From assembly GCA_048265065.1 (NCBI GenBank), contig JBLXCH010000001.1:39246-103245 (forward strand): 64,000 nt of DNA. Reading direction: 5' to 3'. The position numbers and the translations under genes are program-made. Positions 18,426-27,235 of this stretch are shown here, piece by piece. Origin of the DNA: Motiliproteus sp048265065 (GTDB taxonomy: Bacteria > Pseudomonadota > Gammaproteobacteria > Pseudomonadales > Balneatricaceae). The stretch's first letter is position 1, and every line of letters begins with the position of its first letter. The notes under the pieces were generated by a model that saw only the letters and a program-made list of their open reading frames with translations, was not told where the DNA came from and did not search any database.

Positions 18426-18437
18426 CAAACGAGGTTT
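18426..18437. repeat. Palindromic site B, containing the rnr ribosome-binding site
   Basis: CAAACGAGGTTT, the exact reverse complement of 18281-18292. It includes GAGG (18431-18434), the evident Shine-Dalgarno sequence 8 nt before the rnr ATG. Confidence 0.8.
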
Positions 18438-18442
18438 ACTGA

Positions 18443-20932
18443 ATGTCATCAGTCCATGATGATCCAAACGCGGCAAGAGAAGCTAAAAAATACGATAACC
18501 CCATTCCCAGTCGTGAGTTTATCATTGAACGACTGGCTGACTCTGGCAAACCCCTGTCACATCCGCAGCTCTGTGATGAGCTGAAACTCTTTGAAGATGA
18601 CAATATAGAAGCATTGCGTCGACGTCTCCGGGCAATGGTGCGTGACGGGCAGCTTATTCAGGATCGTAAAGGTTGTTATGGTCTCGTCGATCGTATGGAT
18701 CTTATTGCTGGTCGAGTGCAAGGGCACCGTGATGGCTACGGCTTTCTAATTCGGGATGATAATGGTGAGGATATCTTTCTTCACAATCGCCAAATGCGCC
18801 GAGTCTTTGATGGTGATCGGGTACTTGTTCGTGCCGCAGACTATGATCGTCGAGGTCGCTTAGAAGGCAAGATTGTTGAGGTTCTTGAGCAGAACACGCA
18901 ACAATTGGTGGGCCGACTCTATCGCAATGGCAAGCTTGCTTTCTTTACTTCAGAAAATCATCGTATTACCCATGAAATTGCGGTGGCGCCAGAGGATGAT
19001 CAAGATACTCCCGACGGTTACTACGTTTTAGTTGAGATTGTTCAACAGCCAGGCCCACGCAATATGGCGCGAGCGCGAGTCGTTGAGGTGCTGGGTGCCC
19101 ACATGGCGCCTGGGATGGAAATCGAAGTAGCGATACGCAATTATGATGTGCCCAATGAATGGCCGGAAGATGTTACCGCAGAAGCCGGACAGTTTGGGGC
19201 GACGGTTGCCGAAGCTGATAAAAAAGACCGAGTAGACCTGCGTAAGAAGCCGTTTGTAACGATTGATGGTGAAGATGCGCGTGATTTCGACGATGCGGTC
19301 TTTTGTGAAGCAAAACGCGGCGGTGGCTGGCGCTTATATGTGGCCATTGCCGATGTGTCTCACTACGTAAAGCCAGGAAAACCGTTAGATACCGAGGCTC
19401 ATCAGCGGGGTAACTCAGTTTACTTCCCCGGCTTTGTGGTGCCGATGTTGCCTGAGGCTTTATCAAATGGTCTTTGTTCGTTAAACCCGCAGGTTGATCG
19501 TCTTGCGATGGTGTGTGAGATGACGATCAGTGCGCAAGGTAACCTCAGTGGCTATCAGTTTTATGAAGGCGTAATTTGTTCTCACGCGCGCTTAACTTAC
19601 ACACAAGTGGGCGCTTTGTTAAAAGATGATAAATCCGGTTTAGGCGCTGAAGTTAGTGAGCAGTTTAGTCATGTTGCATCTCATTTGTTTGAACTTCATC
19701 GTTTGTACCATTCTCTGCGTGAGGCTCGTCAGCGTCGTGGTGCAATTGATTTTGAGACGACTGAAACGCGTATCGATTTTGGTCCTGAACGCAAAATAGA
19801 ACAGATTGTTCCCGTGGTTCGCAATGATGCCCACAAGCTCATTGAAGAATGTATGTTGTGCGCTAACGTAGCGACGGCGCGCTTTGTCGAAAAAGTTCAA
19901 AAGCCTGGATTGTACCGTGTTCACCAGGGCCCTAAAGAGAAAAAACTTGAGAACCTTCGCGCTTATTTAGGTGAGTTGGGTTTGAGTATGACGGGTGGTC
20001 AAAAGCCAACACCAACCGATTATCAACAATTGCTAGAGAGTATTCAGGACCGCCCAGATGCGCACATTATTCAAACCATGATGTTGCGCTCTATGAGTCA
20101 AGCGGTCTACACCCCGGATAATGAAGGTCACTTTGGTCTAGGTTACAAAGCCTATGCCCACTTTACCTCACCGATTCGTCGTTATCCTGACTTGTTAGTT
20201 CATCGCTTAATTCGTGCTGTAGTGCGAAGTGGCGCTGAGGCCGGCAATCGAGTGCGTCGTGTTGATGGTGCTAAACCGTTCAATTTTAAAGCGGCTTATC
20301 CTTACGATTTGGAACAGATGGTTGCGTTAGGTGAGCATTGCTCAATGACCGAACGTCGTGCCGACGAAGCAACTCGTGATGTGGTCGCGTGGTTGAAATG
20401 TGAGTACGTGCAGAACTGTGTTGGCGACGAGTTTGATGGCGTAATCAGTGCTGTAACAAACTTTGGTGCTTTCGTTGAGTTGAAAGACATTTATGTAGAA
20501 GGCTTGATCCATGTAACTGCATTGCCGGGCGATTACTATCATTTTGATGCACCAAAGCAGCGTTTAGTGGGTGAGAGAACACGGACGGTGTATCGGTTAG
20601 GTGACGAGCTTAGAGTTAAAGTGGTTCGGGTTGACTTAGAAGATCGGAAGATTGATTTCGAATTGGTCAAACAGGTAAAAGCAGCAAAGAAAAAAGAGAG
20701 TGTCCGTTCGTTGCTGGCTGCAGGGAAACTGGGCGCGGATAAAAAGAAAAGTGGTGGTAAATCGTCTACCGAGGGCCGAAAACCCACGAAGAAAAAGTCG
20801 ATTAAAGGTAGACCTAGAGCGGGAGCTAGCGCTGCTGCTAAAAAACGAGGAAAGCCGGCCAGCGCCAAAAAAGCCACTGCTAAAGCGGGTGCAAAGAAAA
20901 AGTCTACAAAGTCGCGCAGTAAAAACAGTTAA
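18443..20932 (+). CDS. rnr: Ribonuclease R
   Basis: 829 residues. A 3'-5' exoribonuclease that degrades structured RNA, acting in rRNA and tmRNA quality control and in cold growth. Domains in order: an N-terminal helix-turn-helix-like region, two cold-shock domains (RVQGHRDGYGFLIRDD), the RNB catalytic domain with TIDGEDARDFDDAVF supplying the metal-binding aspartates, an S1 domain (DGVISAVTNFGAFVELKDIYVEGLIHV), and a strongly Lys-rich tail of about 80 residues. GAGG precedes the ATG by 8 nt. serB follows after a 79-bp gap. Confidence 0.97.
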   Translation: MSSVHDDPNAAREAKKYDNPIPSREFIIERLADSGKPLSHPQLCDELKLFEDDNIEALRRRLRAMVRDGQLIQDRKGCYGLVDRMDLIAGRVQGHRDGYGFLIRDDNGEDIFLHNRQMRRVFDGDRVLVRAADYDRRGRLEGKIVEVLEQNTQQLVGRLYRNGKLAFFTSENHRITHEIAVAPEDDQDTPDGYYVLVEIVQQPGPRNMARARVVEVLGAHMAPGMEIEVAIRNYDVPNEWPEDVTAEAGQFGATVAEADKKDRVDLRKKPFVTIDGEDARDFDDAVFCEAKRGGGWRLYVAIADVSHYVKPGKPLDTEAHQRGNSVYFPGFVVPMLPEALSNGLCSLNPQVDRLAMVCEMTISAQGNLSGYQFYEGVICSHARLTYTQVGALLKDDKSGLGAEVSEQFSHVASHLFELHRLYHSLREARQRRGAIDFETTETRIDFGPERKIEQIVPVVRNDAHKLIEECMLCANVATARFVEKVQKPGLYRVHQGPKEKKLENLRAYLGELGLSMTGGQKPTPTDYQQLLESIQDRPDAHIIQTMMLRSMSQAVYTPDNEGHFGLGYKAYAHFTSPIRRYPDLLVHRLIRAVVRSGAEAGNRVRRVDGAKPFNFKAAYPYDLEQMVALGEHCSMTERRADEATRDVVAWLKCEYVQNCVGDEFDGVISAVTNFGAFVELKDIYVEGLIHVTALPGDYYHFDAPKQRLVGERTRTVYRLGDELRVKVVRVDLEDRKIDFELVKQVKAAKKKESVRSLLAAGKLGADKKKSGGKSSTEGRKPTKKKSIKGRPRAGASAAAKKRGKPASAKKATAKAGAKKKSTKSRSKNS

Positions 20933-21011
20933 CCTGATGGTGTTTGGTAGGTATAGCTGTAATGTCGCAGTGTATATCGTCTCGTAGAGCGCAGGTGTAG
21001 GTCGTTTGTTA

Positions 21012-22223
21012 ATGAAAGAAGTTGTTTTAATTACGGTCACCGGAGATGACAAGCCTGGTGTGACAGCGACCATCGCAGGGATTCTTGCAGAGTATGAGGT
21101 TAACGTTTTAGATATCGGTCAGGCCGTTATTCATACACGATTATCCCTCGGTATTTTGGTCGATGTGCCTGGTAAGGCCGAAACCTCCCCTGTGCTTAGT
21201 AAAGTGCTTTTCCGTATGCATGCTATGGGCTTGGCGACGCACTTTGATCCGGTCGAAATTGCTGATTACCAGCGCTGGGTCGAGGCGCAGGGTAAACCTC
21301 GTTACATCATCACCTTATTGGCCAGAACAGTGACAGCGGAGCATATCGCCAGAGTGTCTACACTTGCGGCTGAGCACGGTCTCAATATTGATAATATTAG
21401 TCGTCTGTCTGGGCGCGTTCCTTTAGACAAAGTGGCGCAAACGACTAAATCTTGTATCGAATTCTCAGTGAGGGGAGCCCCAAGCGATGAGCTGAGGCAG
21501 GCATTCCTTCATCTATCGACCGAGCTGGATGTGGATATCGCTTTTCAAAATGATGATATCTACCGTCGAACGCGGCGTTTGGTGGTGTTCGATATGGATT
21601 CAACGTTGATTGAAGCTGAAGTGATTGATGAGCTTGCTGAAGCGGCGGGCGTGAAGGCGGAAGTTTCTGCGATTACCGAAAGTGCGATGCGCGGTGAGAT
21701 AGATTTTTCTGAAAGTTTTAGACAACGGGTTGCGTTGCTTAAAGGTCTGGATGTTTCCGTCTTGCCACAAATTGCGGCAAGACTACCGCTAACAGAAGGT
21801 GTTGAGGCCTTAGTGTCTAACTTAAATAGTTTAGGTTACAAAACAGCAATCTTATCGGGTGGTTTTGACTACTTTGCTGAAATGCTTAAGCAAAAGCTGG
21901 GCTTTGATTATGTTTTTGCTAATGCGTTAGACATTAAAGATGGCAAAGTAACGGGTGAGGTGACAACCCCGATTGTCGACGGGGAGCGTAAAGCGCAATT
22001 GCTGCGTGAGTTGGCAGAAAAAGAAGGCATTAGCCTAAAGCAAACAATTGCTGTTGGTGACGGGGCAAACGACCTTCCTATGTTGAGTGAGGCGGGCCTA
22101 GGTATTGCGTTTCGTGCGAAACCGCTGGTTCGAAGCTCGGCAAAGCATGCAATATCGACACTGGGACTGGACGGGATTCTTTATTTAATTGGTTTCCGCG
22201 ATCGGGATAGAATTGAACACTAG
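21012..22223 (+). CDS. serB: Phosphoserine phosphatase with N-terminal ACT-type domains
   Basis: 403 residues. Catalyses the last step of serine synthesis. The N-terminal half carries two ACT-like regions (VTGDDKPGVTATIAGILAEY; RYIITLLARTVTAEHIARVSTLAAEHGLNID). The C-terminal half is a HAD phosphatase: motif I VFDMDSTLIEAE, motif II SGGFDYF, and motif III-IV VGDGANDLPML. The extended form with ACT regions is longer than the E. coli enzyme. ATG 21012 is preferred to the in-frame TTG at 21006. Confidence 0.96.
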   Translation: MKEVVLITVTGDDKPGVTATIAGILAEYEVNVLDIGQAVIHTRLSLGILVDVPGKAETSPVLSKVLFRMHAMGLATHFDPVEIADYQRWVEAQGKPRYIITLLARTVTAEHIARVSTLAAEHGLNIDNISRLSGRVPLDKVAQTTKSCIEFSVRGAPSDELRQAFLHLSTELDVDIAFQNDDIYRRTRRLVVFDMDSTLIEAEVIDELAEAAGVKAEVSAITESAMRGEIDFSESFRQRVALLKGLDVSVLPQIAARLPLTEGVEALVSNLNSLGYKTAILSGGFDYFAEMLKQKLGFDYVFANALDIKDGKVTGEVTTPIVDGERKAQLLRELAEKEGISLKQTIAVGDGANDLPMLSEAGLGIAFRAKPLVRSSAKHAISTLGLDGILYLIGFRDRDRIEH

Positions 22224-22247
22224 GCAGCTTGTGCACTGCGGGCGGTT

Positions 22248-22868
22248 ATGATGAGTGCTGAAAGTGCAGTCACTTTCTTTCTAGCTATTTTTATTTTTGG
22301 GATTACGCCGGGGCCAGGAGTGTTCGCCATTCTTGCACGCAGTTTGGCTCACGGTGCTAAAAGTTGTTTCCTCTTAGCTTTAGGTATGACGATTAGCGAC
22401 ATTATTTATTTGATAATGGCGTGTTTAGGTTTGGCTGTTATTGCGGAAAACTGGAGTGGATTGTTTACCTTCATTCGCTGGGTTGGGGCAGCTTATTTAT
22501 GCTATTTGGGCTACCAGTTGTTTACATCGACGCCTGATGCTGAAACTGAGCGATCCGCATCATTTAAAGCTGGCGTAGCCGGTTTTGTTCAAGGCTTTCT
22601 TATCTCTGCTTCAAACCCTAAGGTGATTTTGTTTTACATTGCCTTTCTTCCTACCTTTATGGATTTAACCGTCCTGAGCCATCAGGATATAGCTTTGGCT
22701 GCAGTGCTGACTTTGGTAGCATTGATGTTGGGGCTGATGTTGATAGCTATCAGCACCTCAAAAGCACGGCGTTTACTTAAAACACCCGAAGCGGCGAAGA
22801 AAATGAACCAGGGTGCCGGTTTAATTATGTTCACAGCGGGTATCTACTTGTTTTTACGTCGTACATAA
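22248..22868 (+). CDS. LysE/RhtB-family amino-acid exporter
   Basis: 206 residues with six hydrophobic segments. Family markers: GITPGPGVFAILARSLAHGAKS near the N-terminus, SNPKVILFYIAFLP in the middle, and WVGAAYLCYLGYQLF. These inner-membrane proteins export amino acids or their derivatives; the substrate cannot be read from sequence. It follows serB by 24 nt on the same strand and may be cotranscribed, which would suit export of a serine-related compound, but that is inference. ATG 22248 or 22251 is the start. Confidence 0.9.
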   Translation: MMSAESAVTFFLAIFIFGITPGPGVFAILARSLAHGAKSCFLLALGMTISDIIYLIMACLGLAVIAENWSGLFTFIRWVGAAYLCYLGYQLFTSTPDAETERSASFKAGVAGFVQGFLISASNPKVILFYIAFLPTFMDLTVLSHQDIALAAVLTLVALMLGLMLIAISTSKARRLLKTPEAAKKMNQGAGLIMFTAGIYLFLRRT

Positions 22869-22986
22869 TTTGCTCACCATATGGTTTAGGCGTATGATCG
22901 CGCCCTCAATGCTTTCTTGATTGGTTGCTTTGTGTAGTAACTAGCGGAAGGTGTTGTGCCTCCTCAAAACTTTATTGTATTTCTGC

Positions 22987-23015
22987 TTGCAGTTGTTTTT
23001 CTCAGAGCGTACAAT
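22987..23015 (+). promoter_or_regulatory. Sigma-70 promoter of the S10 operon
   Basis: TTGCAG (22987-22992), a 17-bp spacer, TACAAT (23010-23015). Transcription would begin near 23022. The short leader contains a small hairpin TGGCA/TGCCA (23039-23053) before rpsJ. Confidence 0.7.
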
Positions 23016-23083
23016 TTCGTACCCTTTTTTTGAGGGGGTGGCAGCTATTGCCATTTAAAAAATTCATCGGAGTTGTGATCGAA

Positions 23084-23395
23084 ATGCAAAACCAGAAAAT
23101 CCGAATTCGATTGAAGGCTTTTGATCATCGCTTAATCGACGCCTCCACTCAGGAGATTGTTGATACTGCTAAGCGTACCGGCGCGCAAGTGCGTGGCCCG
23201 ATCCCACTACCGACTCGTAAGGAGCGTTTTACGGTTCTGATTTCACCACACGTGAACAAAGATGCACGTGATCAGTATGAAATCCGTACACATAAACGCG
23301 TACTAGACATCGTTGAGCCGACTGAAAAAACAGTTGACGCATTGATGAAGCTAGATCTTGCAGCGGGCGTGGATGTTCAAATTAGCCTGGGCTAA
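23084..23395 (+). CDS. rpsJ: 30S ribosomal protein uS10
   Basis: 103 residues, the standard length, beginning MQNQKIRIRLKAFDH and containing GPIPLPTRKERFTVL. S10 sits in the 30S head and also serves as NusE in antitermination. GGAG lies 11 nt upstream of ATG 23084; a longer in-frame reading to 22925 covers the promoter and is not real. First gene of the S10 operon. Confidence 0.98.
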   Translation: MQNQKIRIRLKAFDHRLIDASTQEIVDTAKRTGAQVRGPIPLPTRKERFTVLISPHVNKDARDQYEIRTHKRVLDIVEPTEKTVDALMKLDLAAGVDVQISLG

Positions 23396-23500
23396 TCGTA
23401 GGGAGCGCCAGAGGCGCTATATAAATTAAGCGAGGAATGCCTTGGAATAGGCAGCCATAGCGGGTGATAGCCCCGTACTCAACTGGCAATGAGGTTTGTT
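23396..23500 (+). promoter_or_regulatory. Structured spacer between rpsJ and rplC
   Basis: This 105-nt spacer is long for this operon. It holds a perfect hairpin AGCGCC-AGA-GGCGCT (23404-23418) and two weaker ones: TGCC/GGCA near 23448-23463, and CGGG with CCCG near 23461-23475. It could be a site of translational or transcriptional control, for instance by L4, but no known motif was recognised. Confidence 0.4.
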
Positions 23501-24139
23501 ATGACTATTGGTTTAGTCGGACGTAAAGCGGGGATGACCCGTATTTTCACTGAAGACGGTGCGTCCGTGCCAGTCACGGTCATCGAAGTGGAACCGAATC
23601 GCGTTACTCAAGTTAAAACTGCTGATACTGACGGTTACAGTGCAATCCAGGTTACTTCTGGTGCGCGCAAAGCGTCACGTGTTAATAAGGCTGAAGCAGG
23701 TCATTTTGCTAAAGCTGGCACAGAAGCAGGTCGCGGTTTGTGGGAGTTCCGCTTGTCGGATGGCGAAGAAGTTCAAGTTGGTGATCAGCTAACTGTTGAG
23801 CGCTTCGAAGCTGGACAGAAGGTTGATGTCACTGGTGAGTCTAAAGGTAAAGGTTTCCAAGGCGCGATTAAGCGTTGGAACTTCACCATGCAAGACGCAA
23901 CTCACGGTAACTCTCTTTCGCATCGTGCACCAGGTTCTATTGGTCAGTGTCAGACTCCCGGACGTGTATGGAAGGGTAAGAAGATGGCTGGTCACATGGG
24001 TGCTGAGCGCGTCACAATTCAGACATTAGAAGTCGTACAGATCGATGCAGAGCGTAATCTGCTGATGATCAAAGGTTCGGTTCCTGGTGCTCCTGGTGGT
24101 GACGTTATTGTTAAACCAGCTGTTAAAGCTCGCGCCTAA
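23501..24139 (+). CDS. rplC: 50S ribosomal protein uL3
   Basis: 212 residues starting MTIGLVGRKAGMTRIF. Early-assembling 50S protein near the peptidyl-transferase centre; the GFQGAIKRWNF and SHRAPGSIGQCQTPGRVWKGKKMAGHMG stretch holds the loop reaching into it, including the Gln methylated by PrmB in E. coli. GAGG (23491-23494) supports ATG 23501 over the upstream in-frame ATG 23489. Confidence 0.98.
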   Translation: MTIGLVGRKAGMTRIFTEDGASVPVTVIEVEPNRVTQVKTADTDGYSAIQVTSGARKASRVNKAEAGHFAKAGTEAGRGLWEFRLSDGEEVQVGDQLTVERFEAGQKVDVTGESKGKGFQGAIKRWNFTMQDATHGNSLSHRAPGSIGQCQTPGRVWKGKKMAGHMGAERVTIQTLEVVQIDAERNLLMIKGSVPGAPGGDVIVKPAVKARA

Positions 24140-24150
24140 GGGAGAAAGCA

Positions 24151-24756
24151 ATGAATTTAAATATTGCAGGAGCTGACGGTTCGGTTGAAGTTTCTGAGCT
24201 GTCGTTCGGTAAAGAATTTAATGAAGCATTAGTGCATCAGGTTGTGACTGCTTATTTAGCAGGCGCGCGCCAAGGTACTCGTGCTCAGAAGACGCGTTCT
24301 GATGTTCGCGGTGGCGGTCGTAAGCCATGGCGTCAGAAGGGTACTGGTCGTGCCCGTGCTGGTACTATCCGTAGCCCAATTTGGCGCAGCGGTGGTGTGA
24401 CTTTCGCAGCTCGTCCTCAAGATCATTCTCAGAAGGTTAATAAGAAGATGTATCGCGCAGCGATTCGTTGCATCTTCTCTGAGCTGGTTCGTCAAGATCG
24501 TTTGGTTGTTGTTGAAAGCTTAGCGCTTGAAACACCTAAGACCAAAGAGATGGTGGCTAAGCTTAAAGAATTGGATCTGACTAACGTGTTGATGGTGTCT
24601 GAAGAAGTTGATCAGAATCTCTATCTTGCATCACGTAATATTCCACATGTTGATGTGCGTGACGCGGCAGCAATTGATCCTGTTAGCCTAGTAGGTTTTG
24701 AAAAAGTGTTGGTTACTGTGCCTGCGCTGAAGAAGATTGAGGAGATGCTAGGATGA
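24151..24756 (+). CDS. rplD: 50S ribosomal protein uL4
   Basis: 201 residues. Contains the extended loop KTRSDVRGGGRKPWRQKGTGRARAG that lines the exit tunnel. In E. coli this protein represses its own operon through the S10 leader. Overlaps rplW by 4 nt (ATGA). Confidence 0.98.
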   Translation: MNLNIAGADGSVEVSELSFGKEFNEALVHQVVTAYLAGARQGTRAQKTRSDVRGGGRKPWRQKGTGRARAGTIRSPIWRSGGVTFAARPQDHSQKVNKKMYRAAIRCIFSELVRQDRLVVVESLALETPKTKEMVAKLKELDLTNVLMVSEEVDQNLYLASRNIPHVDVRDAAAIDPVSLVGFEKVLVTVPALKKIEEMLG

Positions 24757-25049
24757 ACCAAGAGCGCATCTACAAGGTTTTATTAGGCCCGCACATTTCT
24801 GAGAAGGCGACTATTGTCGCTGAAGATGCACAACAGGTTGTTTTCCGTGTTGCATCAGATGCTACTAAGCCTGAAATCAAGAAAGCGGTTGAGCAGTTGT
24901 TCGAAGTCAAAGTCGACAGCGTTCGTGTTTTGAATGCCAAAGGTAAGACTAAGCGTACGGCGCGTGGTCTAGGTAAGCGTAGCGATATTCGTAAAGCTTA
25001 CGTTCGACTGGCTGATGGTCACGACATCGACTTTATCGGTGAGGGCTAA
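24753..25049 (+). CDS. rplW: 50S ribosomal protein uL23
   Basis: 98 residues, beginning NQERIYKVLLGPHISEKAT. L23 sits at the tunnel exit and is the docking site for trigger factor and SRP. Translationally coupled to rplD by a 4-nt overlap. Confidence 0.98.
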   Translation: MNQERIYKVLLGPHISEKATIVAEDAQQVVFRVASDATKPEIKKAVEQLFEVKVDSVRVLNAKGKTKRTARGLGKRSDIRKAYVRLADGHDIDFIGEG

Positions 25050-25054
25050 CAGAC

Positions 25055-25879
25055 ATGGCTATCGTAAAATGTAAACCGACCTCTGCAGGTCGTCGTCACG
25101 TTGTTAAGGTTGTTAACGCTGATCTACACAAGGGTGCACCACACGCAGCTTTGTTAGAAAAGAAGTCTAAAAGCGGCGGCCGTAATAACAATGGCCGTAT
25201 CACTACCCGTCATAAAGGTGGTGGTCACAAGCAGCATTATCGCGTTATCGATTTTAAGCGTAACAAAGACGGCATTCCTGCTGTAGTTGAGCGTTTAGAA
25301 TACGATCCTAACCGTACTGCCAACATCGCGTTGTTGAAGTATGCAGACGGTGAGCGTCGTTATGTGATTGCAGCTAAAGGCATGAAATCAGGTGATCCTG
25401 TGATGTCTGGTGCTGGTGCTGATATTAAAGCAGGCAATACCTTGCCTTTGCGTAACATTCCTGTGGGTAGCGTTATTCACTGTGTTGAACTGAAGCCTGG
25501 TAAAGGCGCTCAGGTTGCACGTAGTGCTGGTGCTGCTGTACAGCTGGTTGCTCGAGAAGGTGCTCATGCGACACTACGTTTACGCTCCGGTGAGATGCGT
25601 AAAGTATTAGTCGATTGCCGCGCAACTCTTGGTGAAGTATCGAACAGTGAGCATAGCTTGCGTTCTCTGGGTAAAGCTGGCGCGAAACGCTGGCGTGGTG
25701 TTCGTCCTACCGTTCGCGGTGTGGCGATGAACCCAGTTGACCACCCGCATGGTGGTGGTGAAGGTCGTACTTCTGGTGGTCGTCATCCTGTGTCTCCATG
25801 GGGTATGCCTACTAAGGGTTACAAAACACGTAAGAACAAGCGTACGGATAAGTTAATCGTCCGTCGTCGTTCTAAGTAA
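25055..25879 (+). CDS. rplB: 50S ribosomal protein uL2
   Basis: 274 residues, standard length. The highly conserved C-terminal part RGVAMNPVDHPHGGGEGRTSGG includes the His close to the peptidyl-transferase centre. Primary 23S rRNA binder, needed for subunit joining. Confidence 0.98.
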   Translation: MAIVKCKPTSAGRRHVVKVVNADLHKGAPHAALLEKKSKSGGRNNNGRITTRHKGGGHKQHYRVIDFKRNKDGIPAVVERLEYDPNRTANIALLKYADGERRYVIAAKGMKSGDPVMSGAGADIKAGNTLPLRNIPVGSVIHCVELKPGKGAQVARSAGAAVQLVAREGAHATLRLRSGEMRKVLVDCRATLGEVSNSEHSLRSLGKAGAKRWRGVRPTVRGVAMNPVDHPHGGGEGRTSGGRHPVSPWGMPTKGYKTRKNKRTDKLIVRRRSK

Positions 25880-25904
25880 TTTAACTGAACTCGAGGAAAC
25901 GGCT

Positions 25905-26180
25905 GTGCCACGTTCACTTAAGAAAGGTCCATTTATTGACCTTCACTTGATGAAGAAGGTTGAGGCTGCTGTCGAAGCGGGCGACCGGAAACCAATCAAG
26001 ACATGGTCTCGTCGCTCTACTATCTTCCCTAACTTTGTTGGGTTGACGATTGCAGTCCATAACGGACGCCAACATGTTCCTGTTTTCGTAACTGAAGACA
26101 TGGTAGGTCATAAACTGGGTGAGTTTGCTGTCACCCGTACCTATCGCGGACATGCTGCTGATAAGAAAGCGAAACGTTAA
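25905..26180 (+). CDS. rpsS: 30S ribosomal protein uS19
   Basis: 91 residues, GTG start preceded by GAGG. Sequence PRSLKKGPFIDLHLMKK and RRSTIFPNFVGLTIAVHNG is typical. S19 pairs with S13 in the 30S head. Confidence 0.98.
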   Translation: MPRSLKKGPFIDLHLMKKVEAAVEAGDRKPIKTWSRRSTIFPNFVGLTIAVHNGRQHVPVFVTEDMVGHKLGEFAVTRTYRGHAADKKAKR

Positions 26181-26197
26181 GTCTAGAGGATAATGAA

Positions 26198-26530
26198 ATG
26201 GAAGTAGCCGCTGTATTAAAAGGCGCCAACTTATCCGCGCAGAAGGCTCGACTAGTAGCTGATCAAATTCGCGGTAAGTCTGTCGATGAGGCCCTGAATA
26301 TCCTGGCGTTCAGCCCCAAAAAGGGTGCTGGAATTGTAAAAAAGGTACTGGAGTCTGCTATCGCTAACGCGGAGCACAACGAAGGTGCTGATGTTGATGA
26401 GCTAAAAGTATCGACTATCTTCGTTGATGAAGGTATGACGATGAAGCGCATCAGACCGCGTGCTAAAGGACGTGCAGATCGCATCCTTAAGCGCACTTGC
26501 CACATCACCGTTAAGGTTGCTGAGAGCTAG
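26198..26530 (+). CDS. rplV: 50S ribosomal protein uL22
   Basis: 110 residues. Family core AQKARLVADQIRGKSVDEALNIL and the hairpin MKRIRPRAKGRADRILKRTCH that reaches the exit tunnel constriction. Followed after 10 nt by rpsC. Confidence 0.98.
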   Translation: MEVAAVLKGANLSAQKARLVADQIRGKSVDEALNILAFSPKKGAGIVKKVLESAIANAEHNEGADVDELKVSTIFVDEGMTMKRIRPRAKGRADRILKRTCHITVKVAES

Positions 26531-26540
26531 GAGACACCAA

Positions 26541-27224
26541 ATGGGTCAGAAAGTTAATCCTACAGGCATTCGCCTTGGTGTAGTTAAGGATCATACCTCT
26601 GTTTGGTATGCAAACCGAGCTGCCTACGCGAACAACCTGTTACAAGATTTGCAGGTACGTAAGTATCTGGAAGGAAAGCTTAAGCAAGCAAACGTAAGCC
26701 GCATTGACATCGAACGTCCTGCGCAAAATGCTCGCATTACTATTCACACTGCTCGTCCGGGTATCGTGATTGGTAAGAAAGGTGAAGATGTAGAAAAGCT
26801 ACGTACAGCTGTATCAGAAATGATGGGTGTACCGGTTCACATCAACATCGAAGAGATTCGTAAGCCTGAGCTAGATGCTAAGTTGGTGGCGCAAAGCGTT
26901 GCTAATCAGCTTGAGCGTCGTGTGATGTTCCGTCGTGCAATGAAACGCGCGGTGCAGAACGCAATGCGTCTTGGTGCTAAGGGCATTAAGATCCAGGTTG
27001 GTGGTCGTTTGGGTGGTGCGGAAATCGCACGTTCTGAATGGTACCGTGAAGGTCGTGTGCCTCTGCATACGTTACGTGCTGATATCGATTACGCGACTTA
27101 CGAAGCGCACACTACTTACGGTGTGATTGGTGTCAAAGTGTGGATCTTCAAGGGTGAAATTCTTGGTGGTATTGAGCAGGTTCGTGCTCAAGGTTCTGCT
27201 GCCAAGAAGAAAACTGCTAACTAA
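26541..27224 (+). CDS. rpsC: 30S ribosomal protein uS3
   Basis: 227 residues starting GQKVNPTGIRLGVVKDHTS. A KH domain contains TARPGIVIGKKGEDVEKLR, the GxxG RNA-binding loop; S3 helps form the mRNA entry channel and its helicase activity. ATG 26541 follows a GGAGA site; a longer in-frame reading into rplV is rejected. Confidence 0.98.
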   Translation: MGQKVNPTGIRLGVVKDHTSVWYANRAAYANNLLQDLQVRKYLEGKLKQANVSRIDIERPAQNARITIHTARPGIVIGKKGEDVEKLRTAVSEMMGVPVHINIEEIRKPELDAKLVAQSVANQLERRVMFRRAMKRAVQNAMRLGAKGIKIQVGGRLGGAEIARSEWYREGRVPLHTLRADIDYATYEAHTTYGVIGVKVWIFKGEILGGIEQVRAQGSAAKKKTAN

Positions 27225-27235
27225 GGGGTGCATCA

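Noticed and set aside
18262..18459. 65-aa ORF between the TonB receptor and rnr
   Set aside because: It covers the rnr promoter and runs into the rnr start; no family signature or ribosome site.
20539..21073. Minus-strand ORFs opposite the end of rnr
   Set aside because: They mirror the low-complexity Lys-rich tail; shadows of a repeat-rich coding region.
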